From: Oreocharis arfaki
Lineage: Eukaryota > Chordata > Aves > Passeriformes > Paramythiidae
Assembly (NCBI GenBank): GCA_013398015.1
Contig: VZRR01011455.1
Location: 1 to 64,000 of the forward strand
DNA length: 64,000 nucleotides
Reading direction: 5' to 3'
The notes under the pieces are model-generated. The model saw nothing but the letters and a program-made list of their open reading frames with translations, was not told the origin of the DNA and searched no databases. The stretch's first letter is position 1. Each line of letters opens with the position of its first letter. The translations under genes and the position numbers were made by a program. Below are positions 50,455 through 61,830 of this stretch, piece after piece.

Positions 50455-52200
50455 GGCAGAAGCAGGAGGGCACCTCTGCAGATCTTCTGGTCCAACGCTT
50501 TGCTCGGAGCAGAGTCAGCCAGGAGCAGGGCAGTCAGGGCCATGTCCATTTCTGTTTTGGATGTCTTAAATTCTAGTGGTAGACTATCTTCACTGTATTT
50601 AAAAAAAGAAAGTAGAATTTTCTGTGTTTTTTCTCATGCTTGTTGCCTCTGGTCCTGCTTCTGGGCACCACTGGGAAGTCTGGCTCCACCATCTTTATCC
50701 TCTGTCAGGTATTTCCATACCTCCTATCTTCACTCTGTTTATGTCACCTGCAGACTTGCTGTGGGAGCTCTCGGCCCCTCATCCATGTCACTAAAAAAAG
50801 TATTAAATAGTATTTACCCAAGTATCAACCCCTGGGATACACCACTGATGACTTGAGCTGAACATTGTGCTGCCGGTCACAGCTCTTTGACCTGGCATTT
50901 AACTCGGTTTTTAATCGACTTCATTTCATTTATCTGGTCTGTACCTCACTGGGTCATCTGTAAGTGTGTTAGCAGTGTTGAAAGCTGTGCCAAAATATAG
51001 ATAAACATCTGCTGATCCCCTCTAATCCAGTTAACCAGTCATTTCACCATAGAAGGCTATTAGGTTGCTAAAGCATGATGTTCTCTTCTTGAATATTTTC
51101 TGCTTGCATCCAATCATCTTCTTGTCCCCATCTTACAAACGTGTTTGGTGATGGATTCCAGGATTATCACTCCATGTTTGTCCCAGGGATCAAGGTGAAA
51201 CTGAGTAGCTTATACGTATCCTCCTCCCTGCCGTTGTGGAATTTTTAAGCAGTATCTGATTTCTTTCTTAGAAACCTCGCTGGCTACCAAGGCCTGTCAA
51301 AGACTATGCAGAGTGGCCTTACAGTGACACTGGCCTATTTCCTCAGCACTCATGAGTGACACCCATTAAGTCCTATGAACTTACATCCCTCCATCTGGTT
51401 TAAATGGTTTCCTAACTTGATTCTTCTCCATCAAGAGTAAGTCTTCCTTATTCTGGACTTCCCATCTTATCTTGGAGACCTGTGGTTACTGAGTGCCACA
51501 CCTACCAGTAAAGACGGAAGAGAGAAGGGTCTTGAGCAGTGGCCTCTCTGTGTCCTTTGCCACTGGGTCACCTGTTCCATTCAGCAGCAGACATACATTT
51601 TCCCCAGACTTCCTTTTGCTGCTGCTGTACTTGTAGAGCCTTTCTTGTTGCCCTTTGTCTCTTACCAGAATCAGCTCTGGGCAAGCTTCCCTAACATTTT
51701 CTCCGCATATTCAGGCAGCATCTGCATTTTCCTGGGTTGTCTGCCCTTGCTTTCACTTCTGTGTGCTTCTCTTTTGTGCCTGGCTCTTGTCAGCAGCTGC
51801 TTTTTAATCTTTACATATCTCTTGCTGCCTTTCGCTTTTATTCCTGTTTGTAGGGAAGGATGGCTCTTGAGTTTAGAAAAGATAATCCCTGAAAATCAAC
51901 TAGCTTTCCTGGAGCCCTCTTCTTTTTAGGCATGTGGGGCTCTTCCAGGCTGGTTCCTGGACAATCCAAGGTCTGCTCTTCTCAAGTCCAGGGTTGTAAT
52001 CTGGCTATTTGCCTTGTGCATTTCTCACAGGCACCTCACCATGTCATGGTTGCTGCAGTCAAGGCTGCCCCAGCTTCCACATTCTCAACATAGTCTTGCT
52101 TTTAATAATCATGTCCGTCAGAGTGTCTCCTCTTGTTGGGTTCATTCTCAGCATGTCAGGAAGTTATCACAAATATACTTCAGAAACTCTAGAATCTGAA
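50455..52200 (-). mobile_element. Old CR1 LINE, about 1.7 kb, minus orientation
   Basis: Read in reverse this follows avian CR1 ORF2 and its 3' region for about 1.7 kb. Landmarks on the plus strand are 'ctggtccaacgctttgctc', 'gggcaccactgggaagtct', 'cccctgggatacaccactg', 'catagaaggctattaggtt', 'ccttttgctgctgctgtac' and 'tcaggaagttatcac'. All are well-known stretches of reverse-complemented CR1. Divergence and indels are high, and no long CR1 frame survives. The plus-strand frames of 94 and 154 codons inside are antisense shadows. It ends at an A-rich run at 52205. Confidence 0.88.
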
Positions 52201-52204
52201 AGTT

Positions 52205-52226
52205 AAAAAAAAAAAAAGAAAAGGGA
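52205..52226. repeat. A-rich run
   Basis: A run of A with a few G directly follows the 5' side of the old minus-strand CR1. It marks the element boundary. Confidence 0.7.
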
Positions 52227-52619
52227 AAACAAGTCCTCATTTATTTCTGGAGTTCACGGTTCTCTCTAAAAGGACAGTAGCTGTCATTGCCATACAGGTC
52301 TTGCAGCAAAGTCTCCAGAATTATTTAATGAGATGTAGAGAGAGTCAATCAATGAGATTAATGACTTCATAGAGGCTTTCTGGAAGACTGTGAACTCCAA
52401 GGTGTTGTATCAACTTAGTTTTTACCTATATACTCTAATAGCTGTCAATAGTAAGCTCTCAGAGACCTCCGAGAGGAACATAACAGTTCTTTTATTTGAT
52501 TAGGACAGAATAAGTTGCTCTTCTTAAAACATGCTTTCCTTTAGGCCCCCTTATAGCTCCCAACAATCAATGATCAATTTATTTTATTTATCATCCTGTT
52601 AAATACAAATAGATGTTCT

Positions 52620-52925
52620 CATTATCTGTATCTTTTTTCAATAAGCTGTGAGGTTTTCTACTTCGTGGAAGTGATTTTCAAAGATTAATTATAGCTTGTG
52701 TAAAAAGATTTCCTTCATTAATTTAAAATGTCTGCTTTTCAGATTCATTGATTGGCCTTTGCTCTTGCATTAGGAGGCACAGCAATTAGAAGTGCCTAAT
52801 TTGCGTTTTCTCTTCCATATATTATTTTGTGCACCTTTATTCTGTCTCCTATTAATCATCTCTGTTGTAAGCTGAACTTTCCTCGTCTTTTCAGCCTCAC
52901 ATTGTTGTCAAATGCAGTAAAATCA
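52620..52925 (-). mobile_element. Ancient CR1/L3-like fragment, minus orientation
   Basis: The plus strand reads 'gtgtaaaaagatttccttc', then a poorly conserved stretch with 'ccatatattattttgtgca' and 'ctgtctcctattaatcatc', then 'agctgaactttcctcgtct'. The word order matches the reverse complement of old amniote CR1-type 3' regions (short runs of 'attctgtctcc...aatcatctct...agctgaa...cctc'). It is much more diverged than the other CR1 copies, which suggests insertion before bird diversification. Assignment is by memory of consensus word order only. Confidence 0.6.
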
Positions 52926-54570
52926 ATGCGAGCGGAGTGGTTTCAGATGGTTACATTGTAAGTTCATTTCATAAGGGTTTACCTTGTATCAAGAATTACA
53001 ATTTGTGAAGCATTTCGTTGAGTGTTTATTTCAGAGTGACTGGAGAGATTCTTTACATGAGTAGATCCTGCAATTATTGCTGTAAAGAGAACAATGATGT
53101 TTCCAATGTATCTGCAATGACCAAATCTTAAAATGTCTACTAATGTTCATTTAATTATTTGGCATCTCCTGTTGTCCGGTAAATTTTGAATGTCTCTTTT
53201 CTAACTAATTTAAAAATTACTTCAATTGACTGTTTCAATAATAGGATGCAATCATGTATGTTATTGATAATTTGATTTATTCACTTACCCCGATTACTCT
53301 GTATCTAAGCAACCGTGCCTGCAACAAGGTATCTGATGTACAAAGGAGTGATAAGTGGCTCCTTGTGTGTTCAGTTTATTAAAGCACAAATTTCCTCAAA
53401 AAAGGCATAGATGTATGTGTAGGTTTCTTAGAATCTTCTGGCTGACCGTGTCTGAGTGGTACTTTACGCGTGACTCTGCTAGGTGGGGTAGCAGCATTTA
53501 GATGTTAAAATGACATCTTTGCATAAGCATCTCAAACCTGGCGTTCAGCAAAGGGGAGAGGGGAGATTAAAGACAACAAAGTTCTTTCAGTCTCTCTCTG
53601 AGCTTACCGAGGTTTACTTCTTGTTTTCACTAGCACAAAGCAGGCTGAAATATGGATACTTTTCCTTACAGAACAAAACAAACATGGTCAATTTTTTTTG
53701 CAATGTGTGCCTGAATGCTGCTGTTTTCCTCTCCCAAAGCGTCTTGCATATTTTAAACCTGACATTATCAATGGAAAATATACTTGTCTGAATAAGTTCT
53801 TTGTGTGAGAGAAAAGAAGAAGAAATGAGAAATGACTTTTCAAAACTACTGAGAATATAAGCTCAAATAATAGTCCACATTTGAGTTTAACAGTGTATTT
53901 TCCTATTTCCAGTGAAAAGGAACCCAAAAAATGTTAGAGACCTTAGGCTATGGCTTTATGAATATTCACAATTTACAGTTTATACTTGGTGTTTCAGAGG
54001 AGACAGACATCTTCAGTTATCACTTCAGACATGTTCGGGATGTCATGAGCTGCCACTACCAGGGAAGTGAAGACAGACTGTGTTACTAGAAAGATCATGT
54101 AGCAGGGTTATGCTTTACTTTAAAGAGGTTTTTGTTAGTTATTGCTTTGGTTTGTTTTTGGTTCTTCCCACAATATCCAGCTAGAAGCAGAAATATTGGT
54201 GTAAGTGGATGTTGCTCCTGTTTAACCAGTTTCAATTATGTATGAAAGATTTCATCATGTCGTTTACAAAAAGTTCGATTTTTAGTGGCATATATTTGAT
54301 TATATTATTAGAAATTTTAATAATTTAGATTAATTATTAGAAATTAGAATTTAAATTATTAGAAACTTTATCTTAGGAAGTGGTACTGTAGAAAGCATGT
54401 TTGGAGCAGTATACAGTAGTGGAGATCTTGCTTTTCCCAAAAGCCATTTTCAAGAGTGGTATCCCTGAAATCAGCCATGAAGATGTTTCTCATTATCACC
54501 TTTACTTGAGCTTCAGGCAAAGCTCTAGGATGGATGCAATAAAGTGTCTGCTTTTTTCTTTTTCTTTTTT
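52926..54570. other. AT-rich sequence without a recognised gene
   Basis: A 93-codon plus-strand frame at 53510 and an overlapping minus-strand frame look like chance. At 54290-54365 the word attattagaaatt recurs about three times, forming a degenerate AT-rich minisatellite. Nothing else was recognised. Confidence 0.4.
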
Positions 54571-54580
54571 TTTTTTTTTG

Positions 54581-54705
54581 GCGTTCAGGCGGCTTCCTAA
54601 GTTTCANGTGCGTTCAGCTGTCTTACAAAGTTCCAAGAGAAAACTGAGCTTAAAATAAACTGCCTCTCTTAATAAATTGGTCCGAGACAGTGAGCGTGGG
54701 GAATT
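54581..54705 (+). mobile_element. Possible LTR 3' end or short retroelement piece
   Basis: About 125 bases with CpGs and the string aataaactgcctctcttaat, then 'ggtccgagacagtgagcg', resemble the R/U5 end and leader of avian retroviral elements. The piece is flanked on both sides by T-run plus GGCGTT (54571-54585 and 54704-54719), which could be a target-site duplication or slippage. An N at 54607 shows assembly trouble here. No gag or pol coding was recognised. Low confidence. Confidence 0.2.
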
Positions 54706-55391
54706 TTTTTTTTGGCGTTTCTTTGTGGGTTTTGTGGTTTTGGTTTTTTGTTTTTTTTTTTCCCTTTGCTTTTTATTTGAACTGTGTGTTTGGGGGTTTT
54801 GAGGTTTTTAACGTTGGTTTTATGGTAATTTTTCCCACCCTGCCCTCCCTTCCTTTGCATACCTCCCCCTTTCCTATTGAAGAAGTGGAGGTATGTGTTC
54901 TGGAAATGGTCTGGAAAAAATCGGGAATTTTGTGTTTCACTGAGGTCTTTTTGTATGTCTGGGTCCTCATATATACCCAAATTGTGCTGCCTGGTAGGTC
55001 TAGTTCCTCTGTAAACCTTTGCCATAAATTTTAGGGGTCTAATTGCCCAGAAATACAGAGACGGGGAAACTGGTGAAAGGGGTTGCTGGAAGAGAAGAAG
55101 AGTGAGAAAGTGAGCAAAATATTCAGAATGTGTCATAACAAAACCATAGATTATGTAGTGTCTCTGTTCTCTTGGAGAAGTGTTTGGGGAATAAAGCTGC
55201 CTATGAAATTTAATTATCTTGAAAAATAAGGAAGGAACTGGTGTGTCAATGGGGGAGATTTTTACTTCCTGGCATAATATATTCATCTTCAACAGGGAGC
55301 TGACCAGTGGTAATTTGTGCATATCCACACACCCACATTTTTTTGTTTTTAAACCTTGGAATAGTGACTGCTCTGATGCAGTACCAGCCAT
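54669..55391 (-). other. Longest open frame of the window (240 codons), probably not a gene
   Basis: The minus strand is open from ATG at 55391 to the stop at 54669. The N-terminal 130 residues are mixed, with a hydrophobic stretch near residues 85-110. The C-terminal 60 are Lys/Pro/Asn-rich because the plus strand there is T/G homopolymer-rich. No domain, paralogue or splice context was recognised, and an overlapping plus-strand frame of 114 codons also exists. A length of 240 codons is unusual for AT-rich noncoding DNA, but the composition argues against a conserved protein. Confidence 0.12.
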
Positions 55392-58300
55392 TCAGACTGA
55401 TCATTCAGATGTTGAATTTAAAATCGTTGAAGGAATAAAAGAACTGAATAGTACTAAAAGCAAACTGGGGCTTTATATTGATTTTATAGCTTAATTGAAT
55501 AGTAAGGTGAATAACCTATTGCAGAGGCTTTCTTCTGAAATAAAAGGAGGAAAAGAAAAGGGGTACAATTGCGAGTCTATTCTTCTGTCTCTGTCTAGGG
55601 TGACTACCACTGGAAGCTTAATATATAATTTCAATAACATAATTTCCACCCTTAGAGTTATCATAGTTTTGTCTAGCAGTACAGAAAGCATGAGGGCATG
55701 AAAAAGAAATGCACTTCATAACAATCCTATTTTTTATTGGATCCAGGTAGAAATGATAGAAAACAATGACATAGATTGGCAGTGCTGGTTTCCATCTATA
55801 AAATTAACAGAAACTACAAAGAGAAAACAAAAGGAAACACACAGCTAAGGCATTCATCCAGGTATAATTTCGTATAGAATAATCTGTTGAGAGGTTTTAA
55901 GTGACAGGGCGTCAGGAAAAAAACCACCCAGCATTTCTAGGTAATTTGTCATGTAAGGAGTATAACTCACTTATCACTTATACTTCCTTTTCTCCTCTAT
56001 CACAAATTCGAATCCAAATGAGCTGGGAAGTGACTGCAATAATTTCTTTCAGAAGGCTAATTAGCATCTTAAACTACTCATTTTGGGGAGTTTTGTTGAG
56101 ATGGGTGTATCCCAGGTGCAGTTTAAGGAACGTGTTCTCCATATGAAAAACCTGGCACTCAACAATGTTCTCACTTAAAAATGAGGTGAAATGAGCATAG
56201 GGACTGGTTTAACCTCTTTAGCAATCACTGCGCTGAGACAGTTTCTGGCACTCTGAGCAGTCATGTTCCTCAGTACAGGCTTCTTTATATTCATCTTTCA
56301 TCTGTCTTGTAGACTGGAAGTTCTGCGATCCAGAACCATCTTTCATCAGTGTTTTGTAGAGGACTAGCACAGTGAGTTTTGAGCCAGGACTTCAATATGA
56401 ATAATAAATACAGTTCTCATAAAGTATTCTTCTGAAAATAGAAAAAGAAAAAGATTCAATGCAACAAAATAGCAATTACTTTCATGATGTTATGTAGACA
56501 AGTTGAAAAGTTTGGCTTTGTTCTATATCAGCCCAGCTGAGAAACACAAGCAAACACTAATTGTTTATTGTCTCTCACATGCTGCTGACTGGATGTCCAT
56601 GGGACCATTTGAAAAATGAAGTCGGTGCTGTCCTTGTATCCTTGCAGCTCGCTGATCACAGGTCACCCACTGGAAGACAGATAGAATTATTAAATACTGG
56701 CAACCAATTCTGTAATAAAATAGTGCTTCTGACCTAGTAACAGAGATCCAGTCTAGTGATGCCAGTGACAGTTGTGTATGGTGAAATGATGTCACCCATC
56801 GGGTCCATAATTTCAGTGAGATCAATTACTTAGTAATAACAGAATTCAAAATAATATTCTGAATTGTGTGTGTGGGGAGAATTATGGAAATATGAGCAAA
56901 ACAAAGGCTTTCAAGTTGCCTTTGTTAGTTTTTGTTCAGTTTTTCTGTGTTTTTAAAGAGAATGTTCTTCTTACCTGCAGCCAGGTTGTAGGATTCAAAC
57001 TGGTTCTGAGCTTTGTGTTCAGTTTCCTAGTCCTTTTTAAGTAATCCCCAGTAAGGACATCCTACATGTGCACAGGCAGCTCTACTTCCCTTTTCTGACC
57101 TGTGGATGTAACGCTAATTTCAAGTGAATATTCCTGTAAGAAGAAAGACAAGTTTTCAGGAGGAGAAAGGGTGGTAATATCTATTCTAAATGAGGATCAG
57201 TAGGCACATGGCTGATTTGCTTGTTAAAAGCAACAAAACAAAGAAAGAATTAATTCAAGTGTAGGACAAGAAATTAATATGGAGCTTGGTTTGGGTTTCC
57301 TGTAAGCCACATGGTTCCCCTGAGAACTAAAGAGGGGGAACCCCACCCTTGCAATGACTAATGAAAGTAATCACTGTGATTCCAAGGAGCTCAAGTGTCA
57401 GTCTGGCAGTGCAAAAATTTGTATCCTCATAACAACAACAAAAATCTTTGTTCAATTTTGAGAAGCTGGGGGAAGAGTGAGTTGTTGTTGTGTGTAATGT
57501 TTGTTTAAAGTTCTCAATCTGGTAGGTGAAGGAGGAGAGCAGGATAACATGTAACGGAAAAGCACATATAGTTTCCAGTTCTTTAGGGACAGAGTTGCCT
57601 GAAGGTGATTTCTTTTATAAGGTCTAGCAGCATAGTAGGAAAATATACTGAGAATATCCTGTGTCTCTTTGGAGAATTTTTTTTTTTGTACATGAGACAG
57701 TATTGTGAAATCCTGGTACAGCCTTTTTAATTTTTTTTCTGCTCTGTAATGTTAGCACCTCTCTTCATCACACGTCCTTGTAACCTGTTTAGTGCGTAAA
57801 TTCCTCCTTAGTCATTCAGGTGCCTTCTTCAATGCTGATCTGCCATCTGTAATATGGCCAGGACAGGTGTGTAATACTGTAGATTTTCTGTCTGCATTAC
57901 TGATGAAAAAGTTCTGGGGTATTTTGGTTGTTTAGTTGCTATAGTTGAAAAAAACGAAAAATAATTTTTTTCCATATTTTTGCCTGTATTAAATTACTAC
58001 ACGTTGGAAGGTTGCATTCTAGTGGCGTAAACATCCCAGTGTCTACAACACCATAGATCTTAACTGTTGCTTGTTGTCCAAACACTAACAAGTCGGTGTT
58101 GGTATATAGCAAAACAAGATTTTGTGAAGCTTCATCAGTTTGAAGTCACTGTTTTAATATGTTAATCTCTTTTAGGTGTTAGATAATTAGGATAGGGTTT
58201 GAGAAAACTGTTGGGCTATAGTATGAAATAGATTTTATCATAAGAATATTGGAAAAGATATAACTCCAAATATGAATCTATGCCCTCTGGTTCAGGTAAG

Positions 58301-58540
58301 TTGGGCAGGTAAACTTCGCCCAAGGTGAAACACAGAATGCTGTTTGAAATAACTGGAACCAAGCTCAAAAAAGTATTTCAAGGTGGTGACAAGTTGCATC
58401 CCCAGGCAAACTCTGTTACTGTGGAGGCTGTTTTAATCAGACTGTCCTCCTGAGTATGACGGCTGCCTGTGCTGGGAAAGGTGTTTAGGTTTTGCACGTG
58501 CATTGTGTTCATGCAGCAGAAACTGGAGTTGAGAAAAGGT
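55392..58540. other. AT-rich sequence without a recognised gene
   Basis: Only short frames, scattered poly-T runs and no repeat family were recognised. Nothing supports a gene or RNA. Confidence 0.4.
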
Positions 58541-58870
58541 TAGGTAGGATTATGGGGGGGGGCAAACAGGGGGATGTGTGGGGCTGTGCCCCTGGGGTAA
58601 CAGGGAGTATGCAGGAGTGCAAGACAAGAAAAAGGAGCATGAAGGAAGGGCTGGTGCAGTGGGGAGCAAAGTATTGAGGAGTGGGAGTGGGGCACAGGTG
58701 GTTATTGGGAAGTGCTGGGGAGAAGGATGGAGACTGTGCACACAGGCTGCTTTTGGCACCTGGAGGAGGAGGCTATAGGGATGAGTTTGGTGTCAGCTGG
58801 CTGAGGGGGCTGTTCTGAGAGAAGGATGTGAGAGGAAGTGGGTTTTTGGGGCAAGACATAGGGTAACTTC
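58541..58870 (+). repeat. G-rich, purine-rich block with potential G-quadruplex
   Basis: The plus strand is strongly purine-biased for about 330 bases. At 58554-58597 four G-runs (9, 5, 4 and 4 long) are separated by loops of 6, 6 and 10, a G-quadruplex-compatible layout. Two overlapping plus frames and a minus frame here are proline/glycine low-complexity and not credible genes. Confidence 0.6.
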
Positions 58871-60762
58871 TTCGGTCTTACCATGGTTTGGGTGAGCACC
58901 TAAATATAGGAGCCCGCTCATCATGACCACCACTTGCAGAGAAGAGTTGCTTCTGCTTATTTCACTTGGTGATCAAAAGTGATTGGGTTTGTAAGAAGCA
59001 GTTTTCTGCATGCTCTCAAATGCAACTGATTCATCTTGGAGAGAGAGAAGATGGCGAGGTGATCTTCGAATTAGTGCCCGCCTTCTGCTCTCTATTTTTG
59101 AGGGCTATGTGTGTTTGCCAAGATGTAGGGTGATGTTGAAAAGGATAATTAATTAAACAAGCAAGATCCTTAATTGCAGGGGGCCTTTATACTTCTGTCA
59201 GCGTGCTTTTAAAAATGACTTGTGCCATCGCACTTCTGTGACTAGGGAAAATAAGGGCAGGTAGTTCAATATAATATGATAGGGTGTTGATGCCCCTGTG
59301 ACATTGATGCTGACTATCAGTGGTACCAGTGAAGGGATCCTGATTGCTGTCACACTGCTCTGCTGCTGCGTCCTCTGTCCCTGTGCACGAAGGTCACATA
59401 GATTTTTGTTTGGCTCTCACTTGCAGTGAAATATCCATCAGGTATAAATGTATTGGCAGCCCAAAAGCCAAAAGAGGCCTGAGCCTGTAGGTTACAGTGC
59501 TCTGTCTCTGCACAGCTGTGGAGGTGAACACCAAATGCTGTCAGACACTCGCGGCAGCACTGCTGACTTGGGGGATGCGCGCCTGCACTCTGCGGTGCTT
59601 ACGTGCTCAGAAACCTTTGCTTAGAAATTCCTCCAGCAACTCCTTTACAAGCTTCATCTCTTAGAAAACTAATCCCTTGTTGTAATGCACATAACAATAA
59701 CAAGATATGGATCAGTGACAGATGGATACTTTCATACTTGGCATATGGTGTGTTATGAGCCTGCTCCCATGATATTGAAGCTGATGAGTCTTTCCCTTGA
59801 ATTCACTGAGCTTTGGATCAGGCCCTGGAAAAAAATGAGTGTAATTCTTAAGACAGCTTGAAATTCAAAGGGGGAAAAAATAAAATCACTTTAAACCTTC
59901 TTTTTTTTTTTTTTTTTCCCCTCTCCTCTGTCGAAGTCTGTGATTTCTGGTTATGTATTGTAACTGAGTTGGAAAGACAGGCACATGGGATCATACCAAT
60001 TAAGAGGACTCCACAATGGGAGAAAACTTCTTAGTGTATAAATCTTTAGCTTTAATAAGTGATGTTTGAGAGTTAGAAGCTGACTGACTTTGCAGGCAGT
60101 GAGGCATAACAAAGCTGGAAATTTTGAAGTGACTGGAAAATATATGAATTATGGCAAACACCTTGCCTCTAAATACTTAAAATTCCCATTTGGCTCCATT
60201 TTAAATCTCCTCACAGAATACAACTTAGCAAAATTTTCTTTGAGGAATTTAGAAGTATTTTACTCAATTAATGCCTTATTTTAACATTCTATTAAGAAGT
60301 AGTTTTATGATTAACAGCACACAGTTAATTTGCATAAATAAATGTGTTTAAAATTTTGACTGTGTCACAAGACTGTCAAAAAAAAAAAAATAGTTTGAGA
60401 GATTTCTTACACAAAACTTGATGTGAATTTCAGTTTGATTCTCACTGCAGCCTGCATCAAATACATAAGATTCACGACAAGCAGCTGACAACAAAATGTC
60501 TCATCAACAAAGACAACTGTGTGGTATTTAATGGATCATATAATTCATAATTTATCATAAATGGAAAATGGCTCCCTAATAAGAACATTTTTAAAAAAAA
60601 GAGATTTGTAGGCAATGTGGTTTTGATAGTGAGTAACTCACAGTCTTTTTTCGTTATGTGGCCGCTGAGAGATGATGCCAAGCCTAAGGAATCATTTCTT
60701 TGGTGCTACCCTCTGTCAGGCACTTATTCAGAACCTGAGGTCATCTACAGAGGTGGCTTTGG
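58871..60762. other. AT-rich sequence without a recognised gene
   Basis: There is a poly-T run at about 59901-59917 and A-rich runs at 59873 and 60380. No gene, tRNA or repeat family was recognised. Confidence 0.4.
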
Positions 60763-61830
60763 TTGTAGAATAGCAGGTTGGAAGGGACCTTAAGGATCAT
60801 CTGGTCCAAATTTTCTTGGGAAAATATGGTTTAGACAAGATGGCTCAACATCCAGATGTGCGGGGTTGCCAGTTGGAAAAGGAGCAATTTGCCACCATCC
60901 TCTGGGTGTGACCTGTCAGCCAGCTCCCCACCCACCACATGGACCCCTTGTCCAGGCCATAAGACATCAGCTTTTCTAGGAGGGGACTGTGGGAAACCAT
61001 ATCAAAAGCTTTGGGGAAGTCCAGGTGGACAATGTCTGTCTTATCCCACATCCCCTGAGCAGGTTTCTTTGATCAGGTTTGTCCAGCACAATTTGCCCTT
61101 GGTGAATCCATGTTGTCTTTTGCAATCACATGCTTCATCTGACTGGTGATAGCCCCCAAGAGGGATTTGTTCCATAACTTTCCTAGAGACTGAAAGAAGA
61201 CTGATGGGCCTCTAATTGCCCAGATCATCTCATCTCTGCGTGCACTAGCAGATGCCCTTGTAGTTTCCAGCAGATATTTGTCTGCTTTTCCACGTCTGGA
61301 ACAATTCTCCTTTGGTTTTGAGCAGACTCTGAAGCTCACACTGAAGCCCACACTGAAGCCAAGGGGGTGCTCCACTTGCTTCCCTTACCTTTCCTCCTGG
61401 ATTGATGATTTTGTGCATCCATGGGAGAATTCTTGAAAAACTGCCAGCACTCACCAGCTCCTTTAGCCTCCATGAAAGATCTCATGGAGTCCCTCCCAAC
61501 AGAGTTCTGAGCAACCTGCAAGATTAAGTTTTTCCTTGGAGACATTGACCCAGGTGAATTAGATAAGGGCTCCCACAATTGCCATGGTTGACTTCTTTAC
61601 ATTGGAGGTTCTTCTTAGCATAGAATGTGGTAACCCCTTCTCTTCTTCCTTGCCTCTCTTTATGAAACAGCTTATAACCACCCATCCTGATCCTCCAGGC
61701 ATGTGGCACACGGACATGGGCCACTCTCCTAGAATCCAGCTGCTCATGAGGAGCTTTGGTGCCTGCTTTTCCTTGAAGCCACATGAGGAAATGTTTTGCA
61801 CCCAGGCTCATGCTCTGAATGTGTGACATT
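60763..61830 (-). mobile_element. CR1 LINE, minus orientation, internally deleted, with endonuclease and reverse transcriptase remnants
   Basis: The left end is the reverse-complemented CR1 3' terminus (aggttggaagggacctta...catctggtccaa). On the minus strand, from 61829 inward, an endonuclease part appears (GGYKLFHKERQGRR near 61690). Next is a linker with FMEAKGAGECWQFF (about 61460). Reverse transcriptase follows near 61200-60850, with IVHLDFPKAFDMVSHSPLLE, YGLDKG and SWLTGHTQR. The YLDF/KAFD box that normally starts RT motif A is still readable. Frameshifts and deletions break every domain: much of the endonuclease is missing, and so is the RT YADD region between about 60850 and the 3' terminus. 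The copy is dead. Confidence 0.92.

Noticed and set aside
50392..51929. Plus-strand frames of 154 and 94 codons
   Set aside because: Antisense of the old minus-strand CR1.
58492..58899. Overlapping frames in the G-rich block
   Set aside because: Low-complexity composition, open on both strands, no domain.
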